Positions 7,212 through 14,110 are shown, counted from the stretch's first letter. The stretch is 14,313 nt of DNA from Actinomycetota bacterium (GCA_019236545.1 JAFAIV010000129.1:1-14313), one strand, 5' to 3'. Made by a program: numbers and translations. Notes: generated from the sequence alone by a model not told the origin.

Positions 7212-7227
7212 ATTGAACCGATATTCG
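7212..7227. promoter_or_regulatory. Possible additional ARG-box-like site
   Basis: TGAACCGATATTCG (7214-7227) matches the E. coli-type ARG box core TGAAT-N4-ATTCA at 8 of its 10 half-site bases, as I recall that consensus. It lies directly upstream of the four TTGCRTA half-sites before argC and could be an extra ArgR contact. A different sequence style from those half-sites makes this less certain. Confidence 0.3.
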
Positions 7228-7228
7228 C

Positions 7229-7262
7229 TTGCGTAATATGCGATCGATTGCGTAATATGCAA
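7229..7262. promoter_or_regulatory. Probable ArgR operator (four half-sites) in front of argC
   Basis: Four heptamers alternate in direction: TTGCGTA (7229-7235), TATGCGA (7237-7243), TTGCGTA (7248-7254) and TATGCAA (7256-7262). Each converging pair is separated by one A, and the pairs by TCGA, giving a 13-bp direct repeat TTGCGTAATATGC with a 19-bp period. The half-site TTGCRTA resembles the TTGCAT-type ArgR sites I recall from mycobacteria. ArgR is hexameric and binds paired palindromic boxes about two helical turns apart, which fits. argR is in the operon, so the circuit would be autoregulatory. The site covers the probable -35 and -10. Confidence 0.75.
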
Positions 7263-7264
7263 AG
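7229..7264 (+). promoter_or_regulatory. argC operon promoter, probably leaderless
   Basis: The -10 candidate TAATAT (7253-7258) is preceded at 18 bp by the -35 candidate TTGCGT (7229-7234) and followed by 6 nt (GCAAAG) before the argC GTG at 7265. Transcription would thus start at or beside the start codon. The short GCAAAG gap contains no Shine-Dalgarno sequence. Both elements lie inside ArgR half-sites, so repressor binding would block RNA polymerase directly. Confidence 0.55.
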
Positions 7265-8224
7265 GTGCACTCGGTCGCGATCCTCGGCGCGTCGGGCTAC
7301 TCCGGTCAGGAGGTGCTCGACCGCGTCCTGCGCCACCCCGAGCTGGAGGTGGTCGCGCTCGGCTCGGACTCGCTCGCGGGCAGCCCCGCGGCCGCGCTCG
7401 ACGTCCGGCTGAACGGCTCGCTGCCGCCCTTCGTCCCGAACGGGGAGGCGCTCGCGGCCGGCGCCGATCTCGTCTTCCTCTGCCTCGGCAACCAGCGCAC
7501 GGCCGAGCTCGCGCCGCCCGCGGAGGGCGTCGTCGTCGACCTCTCGGGTGTGCACCGGCTCGCGGACGCCGAGAAGGCCGCCGCGTACTACGGCACGGCG
7601 CCGGGCGCCTGGGGCTACGGCCTTCCCGAGGTCTCGCCGGCCGAGGTGCGCCTGATCGCGAATCCGGGCTGCTACGCGACCGCCGCGATCCTCGCGCTGG
7701 CGCCGCTTGCCGCCGTGGTCGACCCGGCGAGCGTCGTCGTCGACGGCAAGTCCGGCGTCTCGGGCGCGGGCCGCGAGCTGAAGGCGTCGTCGCACGCCGG
7801 CTTCGTGCTCGAGAACGTCTCGCCGTACCGCGTCGGCAGCCACCAGCACGCGCCCGAGATCGCGCAGGCGCTCGGCTTCCCCGTGACCTTCGTCCCGCAT
7901 CTGCTGCCCGTGCGGCGCGGCCTGCTCGCGACCTGCGTCGTGACGACGGACGCCGACGCGCGCGAGCTGCTCGAGGAGGCGTACGCCGGCAGCGCCGTCG
8001 TCCGCGTCCTGCCGGACGGCGTCGTCCCGGAGCTCGCACGGGTCCAGCACACCGACGGCGCGGAGATCGGCGTCTTCGCCGACCGCGAGACCGGCCGCAC
8101 GATCGTCGTCTGCGCGATCGACAACCTTGGCAAGGGCGCCGCCGGCCAGGCCCTGCAGAACGCGAACCTCGCGCTCGGCCTCGACGAGACGGCCGGGCTG
8201 CGCCTCAGTGGGGTGCTGGTGTGA
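7265..8224 (+). CDS. argC: N-acetyl-gamma-glutamyl-phosphate reductase
   Basis: Third step of arginine synthesis: NADPH-dependent reduction of N-acetylglutamyl phosphate to the semialdehyde, in the cytoplasm. The GTG at 7265 gives 319 residues (E. coli ArgC 334). Residues 3-14 carry the nucleotide-binding VAILGASGYSG. The catalytic Cys136 is in ANPGCYAT (132-139). SGVSGAGR (163-170), the His-containing SHQHAPEI (192-199; usually HRHxPEI), PHLLPVRRGLLAT (211-223) and DNLGKGAAGQALQNAN (286-301) are all typical. It is the first gene of the operon; its stop and the argJ start share GTGA. It probably has no 5' leader, and an ArgR operator sits immediately upstream. Confidence 0.97.
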   Translation: MHSVAILGASGYSGQEVLDRVLRHPELEVVALGSDSLAGSPAAALDVRLNGSLPPFVPNGEALAAGADLVFLCLGNQRTAELAPPAEGVVVDLSGVHRLADAEKAAAYYGTAPGAWGYGLPEVSPAEVRLIANPGCYATAAILALAPLAAVVDPASVVVDGKSGVSGAGRELKASSHAGFVLENVSPYRVGSHQHAPEIAQALGFPVTFVPHLLPVRRGLLATCVVTTDADARELLEEAYAGSAVVRVLPDGVVPELARVQHTDGAEIGVFADRETGRTIVVCAIDNLGKGAAGQALQNANLALGLDETAGLRLSGVLV

Positions 8225-9384
8225 GCGTCACCGCGCCGAAGGGCTTCACCGCGTCCGGCGTCCACGCCGGCATCCGGAAGTCGAAGCGGGACGTCGCGCT
8301 CGTCCGCTCGCTCGTGCCCGCGACCGGCGCCGGGATGTTCACCGCGAACCGCATGCAGGCGGCACCGGTGACGGTCTGCAAGGAGCACCTCGAGCTCGCG
8401 CAGCCGCAGGCGGTCGTCGCGAATTCGGGCGTCGCGAACGCGGCCACCGGGGAGCAGGGCGTCGTCGCGGCCCGGACGATGGCAGCGGAGGCGGCCTGGC
8501 TGCTCGGCCTCAAGACGGAGCAGGTGCTCGTCCTCTCGACCGGCGTGATCGGCGAGCCGCTCCCGCTCGACAAGGTGCTCGCCGGCGTCCGGACCGCGGC
8601 GCTCCAGCTCGCGCCGAGCGGCGGCTCCGCGGCGGCCGAGGCGATCATGACCACCGACACGCGGCCGAAGGAGTCGATCTCCCGCGGGGACGGCTTCTGC
8701 GTCGGCGGCATGGCGAAGGGCTCCGGGATGATCCACCCGAACCTCGCGACGATGCTCGCGATCGTCACGACCGATTACCCGCTCGAGCCCGGTGAGGCGA
8801 TCGAGTTCCTGCGGCCGGCGGTGGATGCGAGCTTCAACTCGATCTCCGTCGACGGCGAGTGCTCGACGAACGACACCGTCCTGCTGCTCGCGAACGGCGC
8901 CTCCGGGGTTGAGCGGACTCCCGCGAGCGACGAGCAGTTCGCGCTCTGCCTGCGGCAGGTCTGCGGCGAGCTCGCGAAGGCGATCGTCGCCGACGGCGAG
9001 GGCGCGACCGTGCTCGCCGAGATCGCGGTGCGCGGCGCGGCCAGCACCGACGAGGCGCGGGCGATCGCCGAGCGCGTCGCCACGTCGCCGCTCGTCAAGA
9101 CCGCGCTCTACGGCCACGACGCGAACTGGGGCCGGATCGCCAGCGCGGCCGGGTCGGCGAAGTACGGCTCCGGCTACGCGCAGCTCGACCCCGACCTGCT
9201 CACGATCGTCATCGACGGCGTGCCGGTGCTCCTCACGGGCCGCCCGACCGGGGACGAGCCGGTGCTGACGAACGGCCACTGCGCGATCGAGATCGACCTC
9301 GGCCTCGGCGAAGGGGCGGCGCAGTACCTCACGACCGACCTCTCGTACGACTACGTGAAGATCAACGCGGAGTACCGCTCGTGA
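8221..9384 (+). CDS. argJ: Glutamate N-acetyltransferase / ornithine acetyltransferase ArgJ
   Basis: Transfers the acetyl group from N-acetylornithine to glutamate, closing the acetyl cycle; bifunctional forms also acetylate glutamate from acetyl-CoA. The product has 387 residues and starts at a GTG overlapping the argC stop. ArgJ is an Ntn-type hydrolase that cuts itself before a threonine. Here that is Thr177 in KGSGMIHPNLATML (166-179), so chains of 176 and 211 residues are expected. The oxyanion-hole motif STGVIG is at 106-111, and the family C-terminus SYDYVKINAEYRS is complete. Whether it is mono- or bifunctional cannot be told from the sequence; no argA-like gene lies in the window. 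It overlaps argB by GTGA, with GGAG at 9369-9372 serving argB. Confidence 0.97.
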   Translation: MSVTAPKGFTASGVHAGIRKSKRDVALVRSLVPATGAGMFTANRMQAAPVTVCKEHLELAQPQAVVANSGVANAATGEQGVVAARTMAAEAAWLLGLKTEQVLVLSTGVIGEPLPLDKVLAGVRTAALQLAPSGGSAAAEAIMTTDTRPKESISRGDGFCVGGMAKGSGMIHPNLATMLAIVTTDYPLEPGEAIEFLRPAVDASFNSISVDGECSTNDTVLLLANGASGVERTPASDEQFALCLRQVCGELAKAIVADGEGATVLAEIAVRGAASTDEARAIAERVATSPLVKTALYGHDANWGRIASAAGSAKYGSGYAQLDPDLLTIVIDGVPVLLTGRPTGDEPVLTNGHCAIEIDLGLGEGAAQYLTTDLSYDYVKINAEYRS

Positions 9385-10049
9385 GCACCGTCGTCCTCAA
9401 GGTCGGCGGCGCGTCGACGGCCGGCGTCGCGGACGCGGTCGCGCGGCTGCGCACGGCCGGGCACGCGGTCGCGGTCGTCCACGGCGCAGGCCCGCAGATC
9501 TCGGAGGAGATGGCGCGGCGCGGGCTCGAGGTGACGTTCGTCCGCGGCCGCCGCGTGACGACGCCGGAGGCGCTCGAGGTCGTGCGCGAGAGCCTCGCCG
9601 CGGTCAACGCGGCCGTCTGCGTCGCGATCGGCGACGCAGCGGTGCCGCTGCACGGGGACGAGATCGGGCTGCAGGCCGAGCAGGAGCCGGAGCTCGGGCT
9701 CGTCGGGAACGCGCTGCCGTCCGCTCCGGTCGAGGTCGCGGAGGCGCTCGAGGCCGGATTCGTCCCGGTCGTGACGCCGCTCGCGGAGGGTCCGCTCAAC
9801 GTGAACGCCGACGAGGCCGCGGCCGCGCTCGCGGTCGGGCTCGGCGCGGCGAAGCTGCTCTTCCTCACCGACGTCCCCGGCGTCTTCCACGAGGGCAAGG
9901 TGCTCGACTCGATCAGCGCGCACACCGCCGAGGAGCTCATCGCCGAGGGCGCGTTCGACGGCGGGATCGTCCCGAAGCTGCTGGCCGCGGCCCGCGCCGC
10001 CAAGCACGGGCTCCGCGCGGAGATCGGCGCGACCGAGGTGCTCGCGTGA
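9381..10049 (+). CDS. argB: Acetylglutamate kinase, compact form
   Basis: Phosphorylates N-acetylglutamate with ATP, the second step of the pathway. It has 222 residues from a GTG overlapping the argJ stop; E. coli ArgB has 258 and arginine-sensitive forms near 300. Amino-acid-kinase hallmarks are present: Lys7 in VLKVGG, HGAGPQI (34-40; usually HGGG), Arg58 in GRRVTT, LGLVGN (105-110), Asn140 and Asp144 in NVNADEAAAALA, FLTDVPGVF (161-169), and Lys199 in GGIVPK. Compared with E. coli, the segment between Arg58 and the LGxVG motif is shortened and most of the C-terminal 25 residues before the final GTxIL-like end are missing (here IGATEVLA). There is no N-terminal helix as in arginine-inhibited hexameric kinases, so feedback inhibition by arginine looks unlikely. 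The catalytic set is intact, so I take it as active. Confidence 0.92.
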   Translation: MSTVVLKVGGASTAGVADAVARLRTAGHAVAVVHGAGPQISEEMARRGLEVTFVRGRRVTTPEALEVVRESLAAVNAAVCVAIGDAAVPLHGDEIGLQAEQEPELGLVGNALPSAPVEVAEALEAGFVPVVTPLAEGPLNVNADEAAAALAVGLGAAKLLFLTDVPGVFHEGKVLDSISAHTAEELIAEGAFDGGIVPKLLAAARAAKHGLRAEIGATEVLA

Positions 10050-11182
10050 GCACGCTGACGACGAGCGCGCTGTTGCCGACATACCCGCCGGCGCCGGTGA
10101 CCTTCGTCGAGGGCGACGGCGTCTGGCTCACCGACACCGACGGCCGCCGCTACCTCGACTTCGCAGCCGGGATCGCGGTCGTGTCGGTCGGCCACCGGCA
10201 TCCTGCGCCGCTCACCGCGGCGCATGCGCAACTGGACCGGCTCTGGCACGCCTCGAACCTCTTCGCCACCGAGCCCGCGGCGGCGCTCGCGGTGAAGCTC
10301 AGCGACCGCTTCGGCGGCGCGCAGGTCTTCTTCTGCAACTCGGGCGCCGAGGCGAACGAGGCGGCGCTCAAGTACGCGCGCAAGGCGACCGGGAAGCCGG
10401 GCGTGATCGCGCTGGAGCAGGGCTTCCACGGGCGGACGATGGGCGCCCTCGCCGCGACCGGCCAGCCGGCGAAACGGCAGGCGTTCGAGCCGCTCGTGCC
10501 CGGCGCGCGCTTTGCGACGCCGAACGACGTCGACTCGCTCCACGCCGCCGCGGGCGACGACGTCGGCCTGATCCTGCTCGAGCCGGTGCTCGGCGAGGGC
10601 GGCGTCATCCCGCTCAACCCGGAGTTCCTCGCCGCGGCCGCCGAGCTCGCGGCGAGCCTGGGCGCGCTGCTCGCGTTCGACGAGGTGCAGACGGGCGTCG
10701 GCCGCACGGGCTCCTTCTTCGCGTTCGAGCAGCTCGGCGTCAAGCCTCAGCTCGTGACGATGGCGAAGGCGCTCGCGAACGGCCTGCCGCTCGGCGCGCT
10801 CGTCGTCGCCGACGAGGTGGCCGGCGCGTTTCAGCCGGGCGACCACGGCTCGACCTTCGGCGGCAACCCCGTCATCTGCGCCGCAGCCGGCGCGGTCGTC
10901 GACGCGATCGACGACGACCTGCTCGCCTCGGTGCGGGAGAACGGCGCCCGCCTCGCCGCCGGGCTCGAGGGCCTGCCGCACGTCGTCGAGGTGCGCGGCG
11001 CGGGCCTGCTCGTCGGCGCCGAGCTCGACGTCCCCGCGGGGCCGCTCGTCGACGCCGCGCTCGCCGCCGGGCTCGTGACGCTCACCTCCGGCCCGAACGT
11101 CCTCCGCCTCGCGCCGCCGCTCGTCGTCGGGCCGGAGCACGTCGACCAGGCGCTCGGCATCATCCGCGAGGTGCTCCAGTGA
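10046..11182 (+). CDS. argD: Acetylornithine aminotransferase
   Basis: PLP-dependent class III aminotransferase that makes N-acetylornithine from the semialdehyde using glutamate. It has 378 residues from a GTG overlapping the argB stop, with GAGGTG (10035-10040) as a possible ribosome-binding site 5 nt upstream. Seen: the PLP phosphate loop CNSGAEANEAALK (97-109), FHGRTMGAL (127-135), LEPVLGEGGV (178-187), the PLP ring Asp212 in FDEVQTGVGRTG (211-222), the Schiff-base Lys241 in TMAKALANGLPLGA, and HGSTFGGNP (267-275). Family members may also accept succinyldiaminopimelate (DapC activity) for lysine synthesis; this cannot be excluded, but the operon points to arginine. It overlaps argR by GTGA. 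Confidence 0.96.
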   Translation: MSTLTTSALLPTYPPAPVTFVEGDGVWLTDTDGRRYLDFAAGIAVVSVGHRHPAPLTAAHAQLDRLWHASNLFATEPAAALAVKLSDRFGGAQVFFCNSGAEANEAALKYARKATGKPGVIALEQGFHGRTMGALAATGQPAKRQAFEPLVPGARFATPNDVDSLHAAAGDDVGLILLEPVLGEGGVIPLNPEFLAAAAELAASLGALLAFDEVQTGVGRTGSFFAFEQLGVKPQLVTMAKALANGLPLGALVVADEVAGAFQPGDHGSTFGGNPVICAAAGAVVDAIDDDLLASVRENGARLAAGLEGLPHVVEVRGAGLLVGAELDVPAGPLVDAALAAGLVTLTSGPNVLRLAPPLVVGPEHVDQALGIIREVLQ

Positions 11183-11634
11183 ACCGGGCAGAGCGTCACG
11201 CCGCGATCCAGCGGCTCATCCACGAGCAGCCGATCTCGACCCAGGCCGAGCTCGCCGAGGCGCTGCGGCGCGAGGGCTACGACGTCGTCCAGACGACTGT
11301 CTCGCGCGACATCCACGAGCTCGGGCTGACGAAGGTGCGCCACGAGAGCGGCCGCCTCGTCTACGCGTTCGCCGAGGACGCCGCGAACTACCGCGAGGAC
11401 GTCGCCGACGCGCTCGCGCGGTGGGCGTTGACGGTCGAGGCCAGCGGGAACCTCGTCGTCGTGACCACGCCGTACGGGTACGCCGCCGCGCTCGCGCAGG
11501 CGCTCGACGTCGCGCACCACCCGCACATCGCGGGCACCATCGCCGGCGAGAACACCGTGCTCCTCGTCTCGCGCGAGCCGTTCACCGGCGCGCAGCTCGC
11601 CGAGGAGCTCCAGCGGCAGAGGAGGGCGGCATGA
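11179..11634 (+). CDS. argR: Arginine repressor ArgR with altered arginine-contact residues
   Basis: Transcriptional regulator, 151 residues, usual family length. The N-terminal winged helix-turn-helix (1-70) includes STQAELAEAL (20-29) and the recognition helix QTTVSRDIHELGLTKV (38-53) with the conserved Ser-Arg pair. The C-terminal hexamerisation and arginine-binding domain (about 82-148) includes AGTIAGENTVLLV (118-130). In E. coli the contacts are Gln106, Asp113, Asp128 and Asp129; by my hand alignment these become Ala103, Asp110, Glu124 and Asn125, so the usual GDDT is GENT. Weaker or different ligand response is possible. It starts at a GTG inside the argD stop, with GAGGTG 5 nt before it. 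Being inside the operon it probably controls itself through the operator before argC. Its last codons carry the strong AGGAGG of argG. Confidence 0.95.
   Translation: MNRAERHAAIQRLIHEQPISTQAELAEALRREGYDVVQTTVSRDIHELGLTKVRHESGRLVYAFAEDAANYREDVADALARWALTVEASGNLVVVTTPYGYAAALAQALDVAHHPHIAGTIAGENTVLLVSREPFTGAQLAEELQRQRRAA
11620..11625 (+). promoter_or_regulatory. Strong Shine-Dalgarno sequence for argG
   Basis: A perfect AGGAGG lies 5 nt before the ATG at 11631, inside the last argR codons. argG is also the only arginine gene here that starts with ATG rather than GTG, so it is probably translated more strongly than its neighbours. Confidence 0.7.
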
Positions 11635-12914
11635 GCCTGACGGAGCACCAGGGCGGCGCGATCCTCGGCGCGCTCCCGGTCGGCGAGCGCGTCGGCATCG
11701 CGTTCTCCGGCGGCCTCGACACGTGCACCGCGCTCGCCTGGATGCGCGAGAACGGCGCGATCCCGTACGCGTTCACCGCCGACCTCGGCCAGTACGACGA
11801 GCCGGATGTCGCCGAGATTCCCGGGAAGGCCAAGCGCTACGGCGCCGAGGAGGCCGTCCTCGTCGACTGTCGCCACGCGCTCGCGAGCGAAGGCCTCGCC
11901 GCGCTCCAGTGCGGCGCGTTCCACATCCAGACCGCCGGCCGCCGCTACTTCAACACGACCCCGCTGGGCCGGGCCGTCACCGGCACGCTGCTCGTCCGCG
12001 CGATGCACGAGTACGGCGTCGAGATCTGGGGCGACGGCTCGACCTACAAGGGCAACGACATCGAGCGCTTCTACCGCTATGGCCTGCTCGCGAACGAGCG
12101 GCTGCGGATCTACAAGCCGTGGCTCGACGAGGCGTTCGTCTCCGAGCTCGGCGGCCGCAAGGAGATGAGCGAGTGGCTGATCGAGCGCGGCCTGCCGCAC
12201 GGCGCCTCGGTCGAGAAGGCGTACTCGACGGACGCGAACATGCTCGGCGCGACGCACGAGGCCAAGGACCTCGAGCTCCTCTCGACGACGATGAAGATCG
12301 TCGAGCCGATCATGGGCGTCGCGTTCTGGGACCCCGCGGTCGAGATCGAGCCCGAGGTCGTCACCGTCCGGTTCGAGGGCGGCCTGCCGGTGGGCGATCC
12401 CGTGGACGTGATCACGGGGGCGAACGAGGTCGGTGGCCGGCACGGGCTCGGCATGTCCGACCAGATCGAGAACCGCGTCATCGAGGCGAAGAGCCGCGGC
12501 GTCTACGAGGCGCCCGGGATGGCGCTCCTCCACATCGCGTACGAGCGGCTCCTGACCGCGATCCACAACGAGGCCGTCCTCGAGCGGTACGCGGTGGACG
12601 GGCGGCGCCTCGGCCGGCTGCTCTACGAGGGCCGCTGGTTCGACCCGCAGGCACTCATGCTCCGCGACTCGCTCCAGCACTGGGTCGCGTCGGTCGTCAC
12701 CGGCGAGGTGACGCTCGAGCTGCGGCGCGGCGACGACTACACGATCCTCGAGACGCAGGGCGAGGCGGTCACGTACGACCCGGAGCGGCTCTCGATGGAG
12801 CGCAGCGCGACGCGGTTCAGCGCGCGCGACCGGATCGGCCAGCTCGCCGTCCAGATCAACGACGTCAGCGACACGCGGACGATGCACGAGCGGCTGGAGT
12901 ACCGGCCGCTGTGA
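11631..12914 (+). CDS. argG: Argininosuccinate synthase, E. coli-type
   Basis: Joins citrulline and aspartate with ATP to give argininosuccinate. The ATG overlaps the argR stop as ATGA and gives 427 residues. The PP-loop is SGGLDT (26-31); then TADLGQ (49-54), CGAFHIQTAG (94-103), FNTTPLGRAVTG (107-118), GDGSTYKGNDIERF (134-147), KAYSTDANMLGATHE (196-210), and later GGRHGLGMSDQIENR and ELRRGDDY. Segment by segment this matches the longer E. coli ArgG class rather than the shorter class (about 400 residues) of many actinobacteria, archaea and eukaryotes. The E. coli protein (447) has an extra C-terminal tail, used in tetramer contacts, that is largely missing here. It overlaps argH by GTGA. 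Confidence 0.97.
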   Translation: MSLTEHQGGAILGALPVGERVGIAFSGGLDTCTALAWMRENGAIPYAFTADLGQYDEPDVAEIPGKAKRYGAEEAVLVDCRHALASEGLAALQCGAFHIQTAGRRYFNTTPLGRAVTGTLLVRAMHEYGVEIWGDGSTYKGNDIERFYRYGLLANERLRIYKPWLDEAFVSELGGRKEMSEWLIERGLPHGASVEKAYSTDANMLGATHEAKDLELLSTTMKIVEPIMGVAFWDPAVEIEPEVVTVRFEGGLPVGDPVDVITGANEVGGRHGLGMSDQIENRVIEAKSRGVYEAPGMALLHIAYERLLTAIHNEAVLERYAVDGRRLGRLLYEGRWFDPQALMLRDSLQHWVASVVTGEVTLELRRGDDYTILETQGEAVTYDPERLSMERSATRFSARDRIGQLAVQINDVSDTRTMHERLEYRPL

Positions 12915-14110
12915 CGCTCTGGTCGGGCCGGGTCGCGGGCGAGCTCGCGCCCGAGGTCTGGGAGTTCCTGCGCGCGCAGGACGACGAGCTCCTGCCGTAC
13001 GACGTCGCAGGCACCCTGATCCACGCCGACCGGCTCCATGCGGCGGCGATCCTCTCCGACGCCGAGCTCGCCGAGGTGCGCGAGAAGCTTGCCGCGCTGC
13101 ACGAGGTCGATCCGGCGGCGGAGGACGTCCACTCGTGGATCGAGGCGTCGCTCGGCGAGGTCGGGCGGAAGATTCACGCCGGCCGCTCCCGCAACGACCA
13201 GGTCGCGGCGGCGGTGCGGCTCTACGTCGTCGACGCGGCGCTCGAGGCCGACGAGGCGCTCGTGCGGTTCGCCGCGGCGGTCCTCGACCAGGCCGAGCGC
13301 GAGGCGACGACGGTCATGCCCGGCTACACGCACCTGCAGCGGGCGCAGCCCGTCACGCTCGGCCACCACCTGCTCGCGTGGACGGAGATGCTCCAGCGCG
13401 ACCGCGCCCGCTTCGCGCTCGCGCGCGCGCAGGCGGAGCCGTCGCCGCTCGGCGCCGGCGCGCTCGCCGGCTCGACGCTGCCCCTCCCTCCGCCGCCGCT
13501 GGCGATGCGGAACTCGCTCGACGCCGTCGCCGACCGCGACTTCGTCCTCGACTACCTCTACGCCGCGGCCGTCCTCTTCACGCACCTGTCGCGGATCGGC
13601 GAGGAGCTCGTGCTCTGGACGACGCGCGAGTTCGGCTTCGCGAAGCTCCCCGAGAGCGCCGCGACCGGGTCGTCGATGATGCCGCAGAAGCTGAACCCGG
13701 ACGTCGCCGAGCTCACGCGCGGCAAGGCCGGGACGGCGATCGGTCGGCTGACGGGCCTGCTCGCGACGGTGAAGGGACTGCCGCTCGCGTACAACCGTGA
13801 CCTGCAGGAGGACAAGCCGCCGCTCTTCGCCGCGCGGAAGGACGTCGGCGGCGCGCTCGGATCGCTCACCGTCCTCGTGACCGGTCTCGAGTTCGACCGC
13901 GAGCGGATGGCCGAGGCGGCGTCCGACCCGCTGCTGCTGGCCACGGACGCCGCCGAGGCGCTCGTCCGCCAGGGCGTCCCGTTCCGCGACGCGCACGAGC
14001 AGGTCGCGTCGTCGGTCCGCGACCGCACCTTCGAGGCGCCGCCCGCCGGGAACCGGCTCGGAGACGTCGCCGCTGCGGTCGCCGCAGCGCGGGGGAGGTG
14101 GGGCCTGTGA
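12911..14110 (+). CDS. argH: Argininosuccinate lyase, shortened
   Basis: Splits argininosuccinate into arginine and fumarate; fumarase/aspartase superfamily. It has 399 residues from a GTG overlapping the argG stop; E. coli ArgH has 457. Seen: WSGRVAGEL (4-12), EDVHSWIE (71-78), GRSRNDQVA (91-99), catalytic-type His141 in YTHLQRAQP, NSLDAVADRDF (201-211), the flexible catalytic loop GSSMMPQKLNPD (253-264), YNRDLQEDK (294-302) and GVPFRDAHEQV (355-365). Two parts look short. After GAGALAG (181-187) the usual PIDRE-LGF stretch is replaced by a proline-rich LPLPPPPLAM. The C-terminus ends soon after the AHEQV helix, without the usual GGTAP-like end. Catalytic residues remain, so it is probably functional. 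Its end carries GGAGG (14094-14098), a good ribosome-binding site for argF. Confidence 0.94.
   Translation: MTLWSGRVAGELAPEVWEFLRAQDDELLPYDVAGTLIHADRLHAAAILSDAELAEVREKLAALHEVDPAAEDVHSWIEASLGEVGRKIHAGRSRNDQVAAAVRLYVVDAALEADEALVRFAAAVLDQAEREATTVMPGYTHLQRAQPVTLGHHLLAWTEMLQRDRARFALARAQAEPSPLGAGALAGSTLPLPPPPLAMRNSLDAVADRDFVLDYLYAAAVLFTHLSRIGEELVLWTTREFGFAKLPESAATGSSMMPQKLNPDVAELTRGKAGTAIGRLTGLLATVKGLPLAYNRDLQEDKPPLFAARKDVGGALGSLTVLVTGLEFDRERMAEAASDPLLLATDAAEALVRQGVPFRDAHEQVASSVRDRTFEAPPAGNRLGDVAAAVAAARGRWGL

Noticed and set aside
7672..9279. 535-residue - strand frame opposite argC and argJ
   Set aside because: Complement of two well-supported arginine genes, no motif, no start signal.
9381..10049. 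Idea that argB is a LysW-dependent LysZ kinase for lysine synthesis
   Set aside because: The substrate-site motifs GRRVTT and NVNAD are of ArgB type, and no lysW-like small acidic gene lies in the operon.
9362..11140. 592-residue - strand frame opposite argB and argD
   Set aside because: Low-complexity Arg/Ala/Glu translation across two clear genes.
11388..12887. 499-residue - strand frame opposite argR and argG
   Set aside because: Shadow frame; argG on the + strand is unambiguous throughout.
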